Positions 38,868 through 51,990 of a stretch of 58,293 bases of DNA are shown here, piece by piece. Origin of the DNA: Halisarca cf. caerulea (lineage: Eukaryota > Porifera > Demospongiae > Chondrillida > Halisarcidae). Within the stretch, counting starts at the first letter, position 1. Every line of letters begins with the position of its first letter. The stretch lies in assembly GCA_963170055.1 (NCBI GenBank), contig CAUJGJ010000241.1, positions 17,501 to 75,793 of the forward strand. Direction: 5' to 3'. The position numbers and the translations under genes were made by a program. The notes beneath the pieces are model-generated. The model did not search any database and was not told the DNA's origin. It saw nothing but the letters and a program-made list of their open reading frames with translations.

Positions 38868-40762
38868 AGTGTTGGATATGCTGGTGCTAATACCAATATT
38901 TGGCACTAGCACCACGCACATTCCTAGTAGATACACATGAATTTTCATAAGTATCGTAAGTGTATTTGTGTAGCATTGATATGCTGGTGCTAATAGCAAT
39001 ATTTAGCACTAGTACCACGCACATTCCCAGTGGACACACATGAAGTTTCTGAAGTGCTGTGGGCGTATTTGTGTAGTGTTGGATATGCTGGTGCTAATAC
39101 CAATATTTGGCACTAGCACCACGTACATTCCCAGTGGACACACATGACCTTTCTGAAGTGCTGTGGGCGTATTTGTGTAGTATTGGATATGCTGGTGCTA
39201 ATAGCAATATTTAGCACTAGCACCACGCACATTCCTAGTGGACACACATGAAGTTTCTGAAGTGCTGTGGGCGTATTTGTGTAGTGTTGGATATGCTGGT
39301 GCTAATACCAATATTTGGCACTAGCACCACGCACATTCGAAATTGACACACATGAAGTTTCTTAAGGGGAGTGGGCGTTTTGTTGCAGTGTTGGATATGC
39401 TGCTGCTAATACAAATATTTGGCACTAGCACCACGCACATTCCTAGTAGATACACATGAATTTTCATAAGTACCGTAAGTGTATTTGTGTAGTATTGGAT
39501 ATGCTGGTGCTAATAGCAATATTTGGCACTAGCACCACGCACATTCCTAGTAGATACACATGAATTTTCATAAGTACCGTAAGTGTATTTGTGTAGTATT
39601 GGATATGCTGGTGCTAATAGCAATATTTAGCACTAGCACCACGAACATTCCCAGTGGACACACATGAAGTTTCTGAAGTGCTGTGGGCGTATTTGTGTAT
39701 TGTTGGATATGCTGGTGCTAATACCAATATTTGGCACTAGCACCACGCACATTCCCAGTGGACACACATGAAGATTCTTAACTACTGTGGGCGTATTTGT
39801 GTAATGTTGGATATGCTGGTGCTAATACCAATATTTGGCACTAGCACCCCGCACATTCACAGTGGACACACATGACCTTTCTGAAGTGCTGTGGGCGTAT
39901 TTGTGTAATGCTGGATATGCTGGTGCTAATACCAATATTTGGCACTAGCGCCACGCACATTCCCAGTGGACACACATGACCTTTCTGAAGTACTGTGGGC
40001 GTATTTGTGTAGTGTTGGATATGCTGGTGCTAATACCAATATTTGGCACTAGCACCACGCACATTCCCAGCGGACACACATGAAGTTTCTGAAGTGCTGT
40101 GGGCGTATTTGTGTAGTGTTGGATATGCTGGTGCTAATACCAATATTTGGCACTAGCACCACGCACATTCCTAGTAGATACACATGAATTTTCATAAGTA
40201 TCGTAAGTGTATTTGTGTAGCATTGATATGCTGGTGCTAATAGCAATATTTAGCACTAGTACCACGCACATTCCCAGTGGACACACATGAAGTTTCTGAA
40301 GTGCTGTGGGCGTATTTGTGTAGTGTTGGATATGCTGGTGCTAATACCAATATTTGGCACTAGCACCACGTACATTCCCAGTGGACACACATGACCTTTC
40401 TGAAGTGCTGTGGGCGTATTTGTGTAGTATTGGATATGCTGGTGCTAATAGCAATATTTAGCACTAGCACCACGCACATTCCTAGTGGACACACATGAAG
40501 TTTCTGAAGTGCTGTGGGCGTATTTGTGTAGTGTTGGATATGCTGGTGCTAATACCAATATTTGGTACTAGCACCACGCACATTCGAAATTGACACACAT
40601 GAAGTTTCTTAAGGGGAGTGGGCGTTTTGTTGCAGTGTTGGATATGCTGGTGCTAATACAAATATTTGGCACTAGCACCACGCACATTCCTAGTAGATAC
40701 ACATGAATTTTCATAAGTACCGTAAGTGTATTTGTGTAGTATTGGATATGCTGGTGCTAATA
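38269..40762 (+). repeat. 12-mer higher-order repeat, two copies (1247 bp)
   Basis: The step is 12 x 104 minus 1. GCACCCCGCAC, the one-base deletion GCATTGATATG, and the TTTTGTTGCAGTG version of the landmark monomer all recur at +1247. The copies are about 38269-39515 and 39516-40762, and the 6-mer repeat above overlaps its left edge. Small differences: GCTGCTGCTAAT near 39399, and GGCAC against GGTAC before the landmark monomer. Confidence 0.85.
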
Positions 40763-42260
40763 GCAATATTTGGCACTAGCACCACGCACATTCCTAGTAG
40801 ATACACATGAATTTTCATAAGTACCGTAAGTGTATTTGTGTAGTATTGGATATGCTGGTGCTAATAGCAATATTTAGCACTAGCACCACGAACATTCCCA
40901 GTGGACACACATGAAGTTTCTGAAGTGCTGTGGGCGTATTTGTGTATTGTTGGATATGCTGGTGCTAATACCAATACTTGGCACTAACCCTAACGCACAT
41001 TCCCAGTGGACACACATGAAGATTCTTAACTACTGTGGGCGTATTTGTGTAATGTTGGATATGCTGGTGCTAATACCAATATTTGGCACTAGCACCACGC
41101 ACATTCCCAGTGGACACACATGAAGTTTCTGAAGTGCTGTGGGCGTATTTGTGTAATGTTGGATATGCTGGTGCTAATACCAATATATGGCACTAGCACA
41201 ACGCACATTCCTAGTAGATACACATGAATTTTCATAAGTACCGTAAGTGTATTTGTGTAGTATTGGATATGCTGGTGCTAATAGCAATATTTAGCACTAG
41301 CACCACGCACATTCCCAGTGGGCACACATGACCTTTCTGAAGTGCTGTGGGCGTATTTGTGTAGTATTGGATATGCTGGTGCTAATAGCAATATTTAGCA
41401 CTAGCACCACGCACATTCCTAGTGGACACACATGAAGTTTCTGAAGTGCTGTGGGCGTATTTGTGTAGTGTTGGATATGCTGGTGCTAATACCAATATTT
41501 GGTACTAGCACCACGCACATTCGAAATTGACACACATGAAGTTTCTTAAGGGGAGTGGGCGTTTTGTTGCAGTGTTGGATATGCTGGTGCTAATACAAAT
41601 ATTTGGCACTAGCACCACGCACATTCCTAGTAGATACACATGAATTTTCATAAGTACCGTAAGTGTATTTGTGTAGTATTGGATATGCTGGTGCTAATAG
41701 CAATATTTGGCACTAGCACCACGCACATTCCTAGTAGATACACATGAATTTTCATAAGTACCGTAAGTGTATTTGTGTAGTATTGGATATGCTGGTGCTA
41801 ATAGCAATATTTAGCACTAGCACCACGAACATTCCCAGTGGACACACATGAAGTTTCTGAAGTGCTGTGGGCGTATTTGTGTATTGTTGGATATGCTGGT
41901 GCTAATACCAATACTTGGCACTAACCCTAACGCACATTCCCAGTGGACACACATGAAGATTCTTAACTACTGTGGGCGTATTTGTGTAATGTTGGATATG
42001 CTGGTGCTAATACCAATATTTGGCACTAGCACCACGCACATTCCCAGTGGACACACATGAAGTTTCTGAAGTGCTGTGGGCGTATTTGTGTAATGTTGGA
42101 TATGCTGGTGCTAATACCAATATATGGCACTAGCACAACGCACATTCCTAGTAGATACACATGAATTTTCATAAGTACCGTAAGTGTATTTGTGTAGTAT
42201 TGGATATGCTGGTGCTAATAGCAATATTTAGCACTAGCACCACGCACATTCCCAGTGGGC
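40387..42260 (+). repeat. 9-mer higher-order repeat, two copies (937 bp)
   Basis: Landmark CGAAATTG at 40585 and 41522, and a 105-bp monomer with ACTAACCCTAACGCAC in each copy, all at +937 (9 x 104 plus 1). Copies are about 40387-41323 and 41324-42260. Confidence 0.85.
40985..40994 (+). repeat. Telomere-like word TAACCCTAAC in a monomer
   Basis: Ten bases matching 1.7 units of the TTAGGG-type repeat on the opposite strand, where the normal monomer reads TAGCACCAC. One base is gained overall. The same word is at 41922-41931 in the second 9-mer copy. It is most simply a chance product of a few mutations. Confidence 0.7.
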
Positions 42261-44260
42261 ACACATGACCTTTCTGAAGTGCTGTGGGTGTATTTGTGTA
42301 GTGTTGGATATGCTGGTGCTAATACCAATGTTTGGTACTAGCACCACGCACATTCCCAGTGGACACACATGACCTTTCTGAAGTGCTGTGGGCGTATTTG
42401 TGTAGTGTTGGATATGCTGGTGCTAATACCAATATTTGGCACTAGCGCCACGCACATTCCCAGTGGACACACATGAAGTTTCTTATGTGCTGTGGGCGTA
42501 TTTGTATAGTGCTGGATATGCTGGTGCTAATACCAATATTTGGTACTAGCACCACGCACATTCCCGGTGGACACACATGACCTTTCTGAAGTGCTGTGGG
42601 CGTATTTGTGTAGTGTTGGATATGCTGGTTCTAATACCAATATTTGGCACTAGCACCACGCACATTCCCAGTGGACAAACATGAAGTTTCTGAAGTGCTG
42701 TGGGCGTATTTGTGTAGTGTTGGATATGCTGGTGCTAATACCAATATTTGGCACTAGCACCACGCACATTCCCAGTTGACACACATGAAGTTTCTTAACT
42801 ACTGTGGGCGTATTTGTGTAGTGTTGGATATGCTGGTGCTAATACCAATATTTGGCACTAGCACCACGCACACTCCCAGAGGACACACATGAAGTTTCTT
42901 AACTACTGTGGGTGTATTTGTTTAATGTTGGATATGCTGGTGCTAGTACCAATATTTGGCACTAGCACCACGCACATTCCCAGTGGACACACATGAATTT
43001 TCATAAGTACCGTAAGTGTATTTGTGTAGTATTGGATATGCTGGTGCTAATAGCAATATTTAGCACTAGCACCACGCACATTCCCAGTGGGCACACATGA
43101 CCTTTCTGAAGTGCTGTGGGTGTATTATTGTAGTGTTGGATATGCTGGTGCTAATACCAATGTTTGGTACTAGCACCACGCACATTCCCAGTGGACACAC
43201 ATGACCTTTCTGAAGTGCTGTGGGCGTATTTGTGTAATGTTGGATATGCTGGTGCTAATACCAATATATGGCACTAGCACAACGCACATTCCTAGTAGAT
43301 ACACATGAATTTTCATAAGTACCGTAAGTGTATTTGTGTAGTATTGGATATGCTGGTGCTAATAGCAATATTTAGCACTAGCACCACGCACATTCCCAGT
43401 GGGCACACATGACCTTTCTGAAGTGCTGTGGGTGTATTTGTGTAGTGTTGGATATGCTGGTGCTAATACCAATGTTTGGTACTAGCACCACGCACATTCC
43501 CAGTGGACACACATGAAGTTTCTGAAGTGCTGTGGGCGTATTTGTGTAGTGTTGGATATGCTGGTGCTAATACCAATATTTGGCACTAGCGCCACGCACA
43601 TTCCCAGTGGACACACATGAAGTTTCTTATGTGCTGTGGGCGTATTTGTATAGTGCTGGATATGCTGGTGCTAATACCAATATTTGGTACTAGCACCACG
43701 CACATTCCCGGTGGACACACATGACCTTTCTGAAGTGCTGTGGGCGTATTTGTGTAGTGTTGGATATGCTGGTTCTAATACCAATATTTGGCACTAGCAC
43801 CACGCACATTCCCAGTGGACAAACATGAAGTTTCTGAAGTGCTGTGGGCGTATTTGTGTAGTGTTGGATATGCTGGTGCTAATACCAATATTTGGCACTA
43901 GCACCACGCACATTCCCAGTTGACACACATGAAGTTTCTTAACTACTGTGGGCGTATTTGTGTAGTGTTGGATATGCTGGTGCTAATACCAATATTTGGC
44001 ACTAGCACCACGCACACTCCCAGAGGACACACATGAAGTTTCTTAACTACTGTGGGTGTATTTGTTTAATGTTGGATATGCTGGTGCTAGTACCAATATT
44101 TGGCACTAGCACCACGCACATTCCCAGTGGACACACATGAATTTTCATAAGTACCGTAAGTGTATTTGTGTAGTATTGGATATGCTGGTGCTAATAGCAA
44201 TATTTAGCACTAGCACCACGCACATTCCCAGTGGGCACACATGACCTTTCTGAAGTGCTG
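42064..44260 (+). repeat. 11-mer higher-order repeat, two copies (1144 bp)
   Basis: TCTTATGTGCTG at 42481 and 43625, and CGCACACTCCC near 42870 and 44014, both at +1144 bp (11 x 104). Copies are about 42064-43207 and 43208-44260 or slightly beyond. CGCACACTCCC appears a third time near 44534, suggesting a further 5-mer step. Confidence 0.85.
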
Positions 44261-47200
44261 TGGGCGTATTTGTATAGTGCTGGATATGCTGGTGCTAATA
44301 CCAATATTTGGCACTAGCACCATGCACATTCCCAGTGGACAAACATGAAGTTTCTGAAGTGCTGTGGGCGTATTTGTGTAGTGTTGGATATGCTGGTGCT
44401 AATACCAATATTTGGCACTAGCACCACGCACATTCCCAGTTGACACACATGAAGTTTCGTAACTACTGTGGGCGTATTTGTGTAGTGTTGGATATGCTGG
44501 TGCTAATACCAATATTTGGCAGTAGCACCACGCACACTCCCAGAGGACACACATGAAGTTTCTTAACTACTGTGGGTGTATTTGTTTAATGTTGGATATG
44601 CTGGTGCTAGTACCAATATTTGGCACTAGCACCACGCACATTCCCAGTGGACACACATGAATTTTCATAAGTACCGTAAGTGTATTTGTGTAGGATTGGA
44701 TATGCTGGTGCTAATAGCAATATTTAGCACTAGCACCACGCACATTCCTAGTGGACACACATGAAGTTTCTGAAGTGCTGTGGGCGTATTTGTGTAGTGT
44801 TGGATATGCTGGTGCTAATACCAATATTTGGCACTAGCACCACGCACATTCCCAGTAGACACACATGACCTTTGTGAAGTGCTGTGGGCGTATTTGTGTA
44901 GTGGTGGATATGCTGGTGCTAATACCAATATTTGGCACTAGCACCACGCACATTCCCAGTGGACACACATGAAGATTCTTAACTACTGTGGGCGTATTTG
45001 TGTAATGTTGGATATGCTGGTGCTAATACCAATATTTGGCACTAGCACCACGCACATTCACAGTGGACACACATGACCTTTCTGAAGTGCTGTGGGCGTA
45101 TTTGTGTAATGCTGGATATGCTGGTGCTAATACCAATATTTGGCACTAGCACCACGCACATTCCCAGTGGACACACATGACCTTTCTGAAGTACTGTGGG
45201 CGTATTTGTGTAGTGTTGGATATGCTGGTGCTAATACCAATATTTGGCACTAGCACCACGCACATTCCCAGCGGACACACATGAAGTTTCTGAAGTGCTG
45301 TGGGCGTATTTGTGTAGTGTTGGATATGCTGGTGCTAATACCAATATTTGGCACTAGCACCACGCACATTCCTAGTAGATACACATGAATTTTCATAAGT
45401 ATCGTAAGTGTATTTGTGTAGCATTGGATATGCTGGTGCTAATAGCAATATTTAGCACTAGTACCACTCACATTCCCAGTGGACACACATGAAGTTTCTG
45501 AAGTGCTGTGGGCGTATTTGTGTAGTGTTGGATATGCTGGTGCTAATACCAATATTTGGCACTAGCACCACGTACATTTCCAGTGGACACACATGACCTT
45601 TCTGAAGTGCTGTGGGCGTATTTGTGTAGTATTGGATATGCTGGTGCTAATAGCAATATTTAGCACTAGCACCACGCACATTCCTAGTGGACACACATGA
45701 AGTTTCTGAAGTGCTGTGGGCGTATTTGTGTGGTGTTGGATATGCTGGTGCTAATACCAATATTTGGTACTAGCACCACGCACATTCGAAATTGACACAC
45801 ATGAAGTTTCTTAAGGGGAGTGGGCGTTTTTGTGCAGTGTTGGATATGCTGGTGCTAATACCAATATTTGGCACTAGCACCACGCACATTCCTAGTAGAT
45901 ACACATGAATTTTCATAAGTACCGTAAGTGTATTTGTGTAGTATTGGATATGCTGGTGCTAATAGCAATATTTAGCACTAGCACCACGAACATTCCCAGT
46001 GGACACACATGAAGTTTCTGAAGTGCTGTGGGCGTATTTGTGTAGTGTTGGATATGCTGGTGCTAATACCAATATTTAGCACTAGCACCACGCACATTCC
46101 CAGTGGACACACATGAAGATTCTTAACTACTGTGGGCGTATTTGTGTAATGTTGGATATGCTGGTGCTAATACCAATATTTGGCACTAGCACCACGCACA
46201 TTCCCAGTGGACACACATGACCTTTCTGAAGTGCTGTGGGCGTATTTGTGTAATGCTGGATATGCTGGTGCTAATACCAAAATTTGGCACTAGCACCACG
46301 CACATTCCCAGTTGAAACACATGAAGTTTCTTAACTACTGTGGGCGTATTTGTGTAGTGTTGGATATGCTGGTGCTAATACCAATATTTGGCACTAGCAC
46401 CACGCACATTCCAAGTGGACACACATGAAGTTTCTGAAGTGCTGTGGGCGTATTTGTGTAGTGTTGGATATGCTGGTGCTAATACCAATATTTGGCACTA
46501 GCACCACGCACATTCCTAGTAGATACACATGAATTTTCATAAGTATCGTAAGTGTTTTTGTGTAGCATTGGATATGCTGGTGCTAATAGCAATATTTAGC
46601 ACTAGCACCACGCACATTCCCAGTGGACACACATGAAGTTTCTGAAGTGCTGTGGGCGTATTTGTGTAGTGTTGGATACTGGTGCTAATACCAATATTTG
46701 GCACTAGCACCACGTACATTCCCAGTGGACACACATGACCTTTCTGAAGTGCTGTGGGCGTATTTGTGTAGTGTTGGATATGCTGGTGCTAATACCAATA
46801 TTTGGCACTAGCACCACGCACATTCCTAGTAGATACACATGAATTTTCATAAGTATCGTAAGTGTATTTGTGTAGCATTGGATATGCTGGTGCTAATAGC
46901 AATATTTAGCACTAGTACCACGCACATTCCCAGTGGACACACATGAAGTTTCTGAAGTGCTGTGGGCGTATTTGTGTAGTGTTGGATATGCTGGTGCTAA
47001 TAGCAATATTTGGCACTAGCACCATGCACATTCCCAGTGGACACACATGAAGTTACTGAAGTGCTGTGGGCGTATTTGTATAGTGCTGGATATGCTGGTG
47101 CTAATACCAATATTTGGTACTAGCACTACGCACATTCGAAATTGACACACATGAAGTTTCTTAAGGGGAGTGGGCGTTTTTGTGCAGTGTTGGATATGCT

Positions 47201-47368
47201 GGTGCTAATACCAATATTTGGTACTAGCACCACGCATATTCCTAGTAGATACACATGAATTTTCATAAGTACCGTAAGTGTATTTGTGTAGTATTGGATA
47301 TGCTGGTGCTAATACCAATATTTAGCACTAGCACCACGCACATTCCCAGTGGACACACATGAAGTTTC
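44261..47368 (+). repeat. Right-domain mosaic, partly copied from 32.8-33.9 kb
   Basis: From about 44930 to 46000 the monomer order follows 32790-33860 at +12140 bp: AAGATTCTTAACTACTG, CATTCACAGTGG, CAGCGGACAC, AAGTATCGTAAG, TGTAGCATTGG, then the landmark monomer. The remainder mixes known monomer types. A 2-bp deletion (TTGGATACTGG) lies near 46676. Confidence 0.7.
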
Positions 47369-48926
47369 TGAAGTGCTGTGGGCGTATTTGTGTAGTGTTG
47401 GATATGCTGGTGCTAATACCAATATTTGGCACTAGCACCACGCACATTCCCAGTGGACACACATGAAGATTCTTAACTACTGTGGGCGTATTTGTGTAAT
47501 GTTGGATATGCTGGTGCTAATACCAATATTTGGCACTAGAACCACGCACATTCCCAGTGGACACACATGACCTTTCTGAAGTGCTGTGGGCGTATTTGTG
47601 TAATGTTGGATATGCTGGTTCTAATACCAATATTTGGCACCAGCACCACGCACATTCCCAGTGGACACACATGACCTTTCTGAAATGCTGTGGGCGTATT
47701 TGTGTAGTGTTGGATATGCTGGTGCTAATACCAATATTTGGCACTAGCACCACGCACATTCCCAGTGGACACACATGAAGTTTCTGAAGTGCTGTGGGCG
47801 TATTTGTGTAATATTGGATATGCTGGTGCTAATACCAATATTTGGCACTAGCACCACGCACATTCCTAGTAGATACACTTGAATTTACATAAGTATCGTA
47901 AGTGTATTGGTGTAGTATTGGATATGCTGGTGCTAATAGCAATATTTAGCACTAGCACCACGCACATTCCCAGTGGACACACATGAAGTTTCTGAGGTGC
48001 TGTGGGCGTATTTTTGTAGTGTTGGATATGCTGGTGCTAATACCAATATTTGGCACTAGCACCACGCACATTCCCAGTGGGCAGACATGGCCTTTCTGAA
48101 GTGCTGTGGGCGTATTTGTGTAGTGTTGGATATGCTGGTGCTAATACCAATATTTGGCACTAGCACCACGCACATTCCCAGTGGACACACATGAAGATTC
48201 TTAACTACTGTGGGCGTATTTGTGTAATGTTGGATATGCTGGTGCTAATACCAATATTTGGCACTAGAACCACGCACATTCCCAGTGGACACACATGACC
48301 TTTCTGAAGTGCTGTGGGCGTATTTGTGTAATGTTGGATATGCTGGTTCTAATACCAATATTTGGCACCAGCACCACGCACATTCCCAGTGGACACACAT
48401 GACCTTTCTGAAATGCTGTGGGCGTATTTGTGTAGTGTTGGATATGCTGGTGCTAATACCAATATTTGGCACTAGCACCACGCACATTCCCAGTGGACAC
48501 ACATGAAGTTTCTGAAGTGCTGTGGGCGTATTTGTGTAATGTTGGATATGCTGGTGCTAATACCAATATTTGGCACTAGCACCACGCACATTCCTAGTAG
48601 ATACACTTGAATTTACATAAGTATCGTAAGTGTATTGGTGTAGTATTGGATATGCTGGTGCTAATAGCAATATTTAGCACTAGCACCACGCACATTCCCA
48701 GTGGACACACATGAAGTTTCTGAGGTGCTGTGGGCGTATTTTTGTAGTGTTGGATATGCTGGTGCTAATACCAATATTTGGCACTAGCACCACGCACATT
48801 CCCAGTGGGCAGACATGGCCTTTCTGAAGTGCTGTGGGCGTATTTGTGTAGTGTTGGATATGCTGGTGCTAATACCAATATTTGGCACTAGCACCACGCA
48901 CATTCCCAGTGGACACACATGAAGAT
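47369..48926 (+). repeat. 7-mer higher-order repeat, two copies (728 bp)
   Basis: GGCACTAGAACCACGC, TGGTTCTAATACC, GGCACCAGCACC, TACACTTGAATTTACAT and GGGCAGACATGG all recur at +728 bp (7 x 104). Copies are about 47369-48096 and 48097-48824, with agreement continuing to about 48926. Confidence 0.88.
47408..47440. repeat. 33-bp dyad in the right-domain monomer (representative)
   Basis: The arms TGGTGCTA and TAGCACCA are exact reverse complements. Inside them CCAA pairs with TTGG around the centre TAT. Of 15 arm pairs, 13 are Watson-Crick on the plus strand, and the other two are A-C. On the minus strand those two become G-T, so minus-strand RNA could form an unbroken 15-bp stem with a three-base loop. 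The left-domain form (TGGTTCTAAGACC in the left arm) keeps only 11 Watson-Crick pairs. Dyads of this kind are known from some centromeric satellites; a role here is inference. Confidence 0.75.
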
Positions 48927-51360
48927 TCTGAACTACTGTGGGCGTATTTGTGTAATGTTGGATATGTTGGTGCTAATACCAATATTTGGCACTAGCACCA
49001 CGCACATTCTCAGTGGACACACATGACCTTTCTGAAGTGCTTAGGCGTATTTGTGCAATGTTGGATATGCTAGTGCTAATACCAAAATTTGGCACTAGCA
49101 CCACGCACATTCCCAGTGGACACACATGACCTTTCCGAAGTACTGTGGGCGTATTTGTGTAGTGTTTAATATGCTGGTGCTAATACCAATATTTGGCACT
49201 AGCACCACGCACATTCCCAGTGGACACACATGACCTTTCTGAAGTGCTGTGGGCGTATTTGTGTAGTGTTGGATATGCTGGTGCTAATACCAATATTTGG
49301 CACTAGCACCACGCACATTCCCAGTGGACACTCATGACCTTTCTGAAGTCCTGCGGGCGTATTTGTGTAGTGTTGGATATGCTGGTGCTAATACCAATAT
49401 TTGGCACTAGCACCACGCACATTCCCAGTAGAAGCACATGAAGTTTCTTAACTACTGTGGGCGTATTTGTGTAATGTTGGATATTCTGGTGCTAATACCA
49501 ATATTTGGCACTAGCACCACGCACATTCCCAGTGGACACACATGACCTTTCTGAAGTGCTGCGGCAGTATTTGTGTAGTGTTGGATATGCTGGTGGTAAT
49601 ACCAATATTTGGCACTAGCACCACGCACATTCCCAGTGGACACACATGAAGATTCTTAACTACTGTGGGCGTATTTGTGTAATGTTGGATATGCTGGTGC
49701 TAATACCAATATTTTGCACTAGAACCACGCACATTCCCAGTGGACACACATGACCTTTCTGAAGTGCTGTGGGCGTATTTGTGTAATGTTGGATATGCTG
49801 GTTCTAATACCAATATTTGGCACCAGCACCACGCACATTCCCAGTGGACACACATGACCTTTCTGAAGTACTGTGGGCGTATTTGTGTAGTATTGGATAT
49901 GCTGGTGCTAATACCAATATTTGGCACTAGCACCACGCACATTCCCAGTGGACACACATGAAGTTTCTGAAGTGCTGTGGGCGTATTTGTGTAATGTTGG
50001 ACATGCTGGTGCTAATACCAATATTTGGCACTAGCACCACGCACATTCCTAGTAGATACACATGAATTTTCATAAGTATCGTAAGTGTATTTGTGTAGTA
50101 TTGGATATGCTGGTGCTAATACCAATATTTAGCACTAGCACCACGCACATTCCCAGTGGACACACATGACCTTTCTGAAGTGCTGTGGGCGTATTTGTGT
50201 AGTGTTGGATATGCTGGTGCTAATACCAATATTTGGCACTAGCACCACGCACATTCCCAGTGGACACACATGAAGTTTCTGAAGTGCTGTGGGCGTATTT
50301 GTGTAATGTTGGATATGCTGGTGCTAATACCAATATTTGGCACTAGCACCACGCACATTCCTAGTAGATACACATGAATTTACATAAGTATCGTAAGTGT
50401 ATTGGTGTAGTATTGGATATGCTGGTGCTAATAGCAATATTTAGCACTAGCACCACGCACATTCCCAGTGGACACACATGAAGTTTCTGAGGTGCTGTGG
50501 GCGTATTTTTGTAGTGTTGGATATGCTGGTGCTAATACCAATATTTGGCACTAGCACCACGCACATTCCCAGTGGGCAGACATGACCTTTCTGAAGTGCT
50601 GTGGGCGTATTTGTGTAGTGTTGGATATGCTGGTGCTAATACCAATATTTGGCACTAGCACCACGCACATTCCCAGTGGACACACATGAAGATTCTGAAC
50701 TACTGTGGGCGTATTTGTGTAATGTTGGATATGTTGGTGCTAATACCAATATTTGGCACTAGCACCACGCACATTCCCAGTGGACACACATGACCTTTCT
50801 GAAGTGCTTAGGCGTATTTGTGTAATGTTGGATATGCTAGTGCTAATACCAAAATTTGGCACTAGCACCACGCACATTCCCAGTGGACACACATGACCTT
50901 TCCGAAGTACTGTGGGCGTATTTGTGTAGTGTTTAATATGCTGGTGCTAATACCAATATTTGGCACTAGCACCACGCACATTCCCAGTGGACACACATGA
51001 CCTTTCTGAAGTGCTGTGGGCGTATTTGTGTAGTGTTGGATATGCTGGTGCTAATACCAATATTTGGCACTAGCACCACGCACATTCCCAGTGGACACTC
51101 ATGACCTTTCTGAAGTCCTGTGGGCGTATTTGTGTAGGGTTGGATATGCTGGTGCTAATACCAATATTTGGCACTAGCACCACGCACATTCCCAGTAGAA
51201 GCACATGAAGTTTCTTAACTCCTGTAGGCGTATTTGTGTAATGTTGGATATTCTGGTGCTAATACCAATATTTGGCACTAGCACCACGCACATTCCCAGT
51301 GGACACACATGACCTTTCTGAAGTGCTGCGGCAGTATTTGTGTAGTGTTGGATATGCTGG
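48608..51360 (+). repeat. 17-mer higher-order repeat, second copy partial (1767 bp)
   Basis: AAGATTCTGAACTACTG at 48923 and 50690, GAAGTGCTTAGGCG, GTTTAATATGC and GCTGCGGCAGTATTTG recur at +1767 bp (17 x 104 minus 1). The first copy is about 48608-50374. The second runs from about 50375 to about 51360, where the sequences part. Substitutions are more numerous than in the 19-mer, so this duplication looks older. Confidence 0.8.
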
Positions 51361-51990
51361 TGCTAATACCAATATTTAGCACTAGCACCACGCACATTCC
51401 TAGTTCACACACATGTAGTTTCTGAAGTGCTGTGGGCGTATTTGTGTAGTGTTGGATATGCTGGTGCTAATACCAATATTTGGCACTAGCACCACGCACA
51501 TTCCCAGTGGACACACATGACCTTTCTGAAGTGCTTACGGCGTATTTGTGTAGTGTTGGATATGCTGGTGCTTATACCAATATTTGGCACTAGCACCACG
51601 CACATTCCCAGTGGACACACATGAAGTTTCTGAAGTGCTGTGGGCGTATTTGTGTAGTGTTGGATATGCTGGTGCTAATACCAATATTTGGCACTAGCAC
51701 CACGCACATTCCCAGTGGACACACATGACCTTTCTGAAGTGCTGTGGGCGTTTTTGTGTAGTGTTGGATATGCTGGTGCTAATACCAATATTAGGCACTA
51801 GCACAACGCACATTCCAAGTGGACACACATGAAGTTACTGAAGTGCTGTGGGCGTATTTGTGTAGTGTTGGATATACTGGTGCTAATACCAATATTTGGC
51901 ACCAGCACCATGCACATTCCAAGTGGACACTCATGACCTTTCTGAAGTCCTGTGGGCGTATTTGTGTAGTGTTGGATATGCTGGTGCTAA
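51361..51990 (+). repeat. Right-domain monomers before the 30-mer block
   Basis: Six monomers. TATTAGGCACTAGCACAACG near 51789 and CATTCCAAGTGGACACTC near 51914 recur near 54596 and 57611, so this is a further relative of the 30-mer unit. Confidence 0.7.

Noticed and set aside
47420..47430. CArG box (SRF site) at CCAATATTTGG
   Set aside because: There are seven A/T bases between CC and GG, not six; the word is explained as the centre of the dyad.
47425..47440. Nuclear factor I site at TTGGC
   Set aside because: Only one half-site is present; the second half reads CACCA instead of GCCAA at the required spacing.
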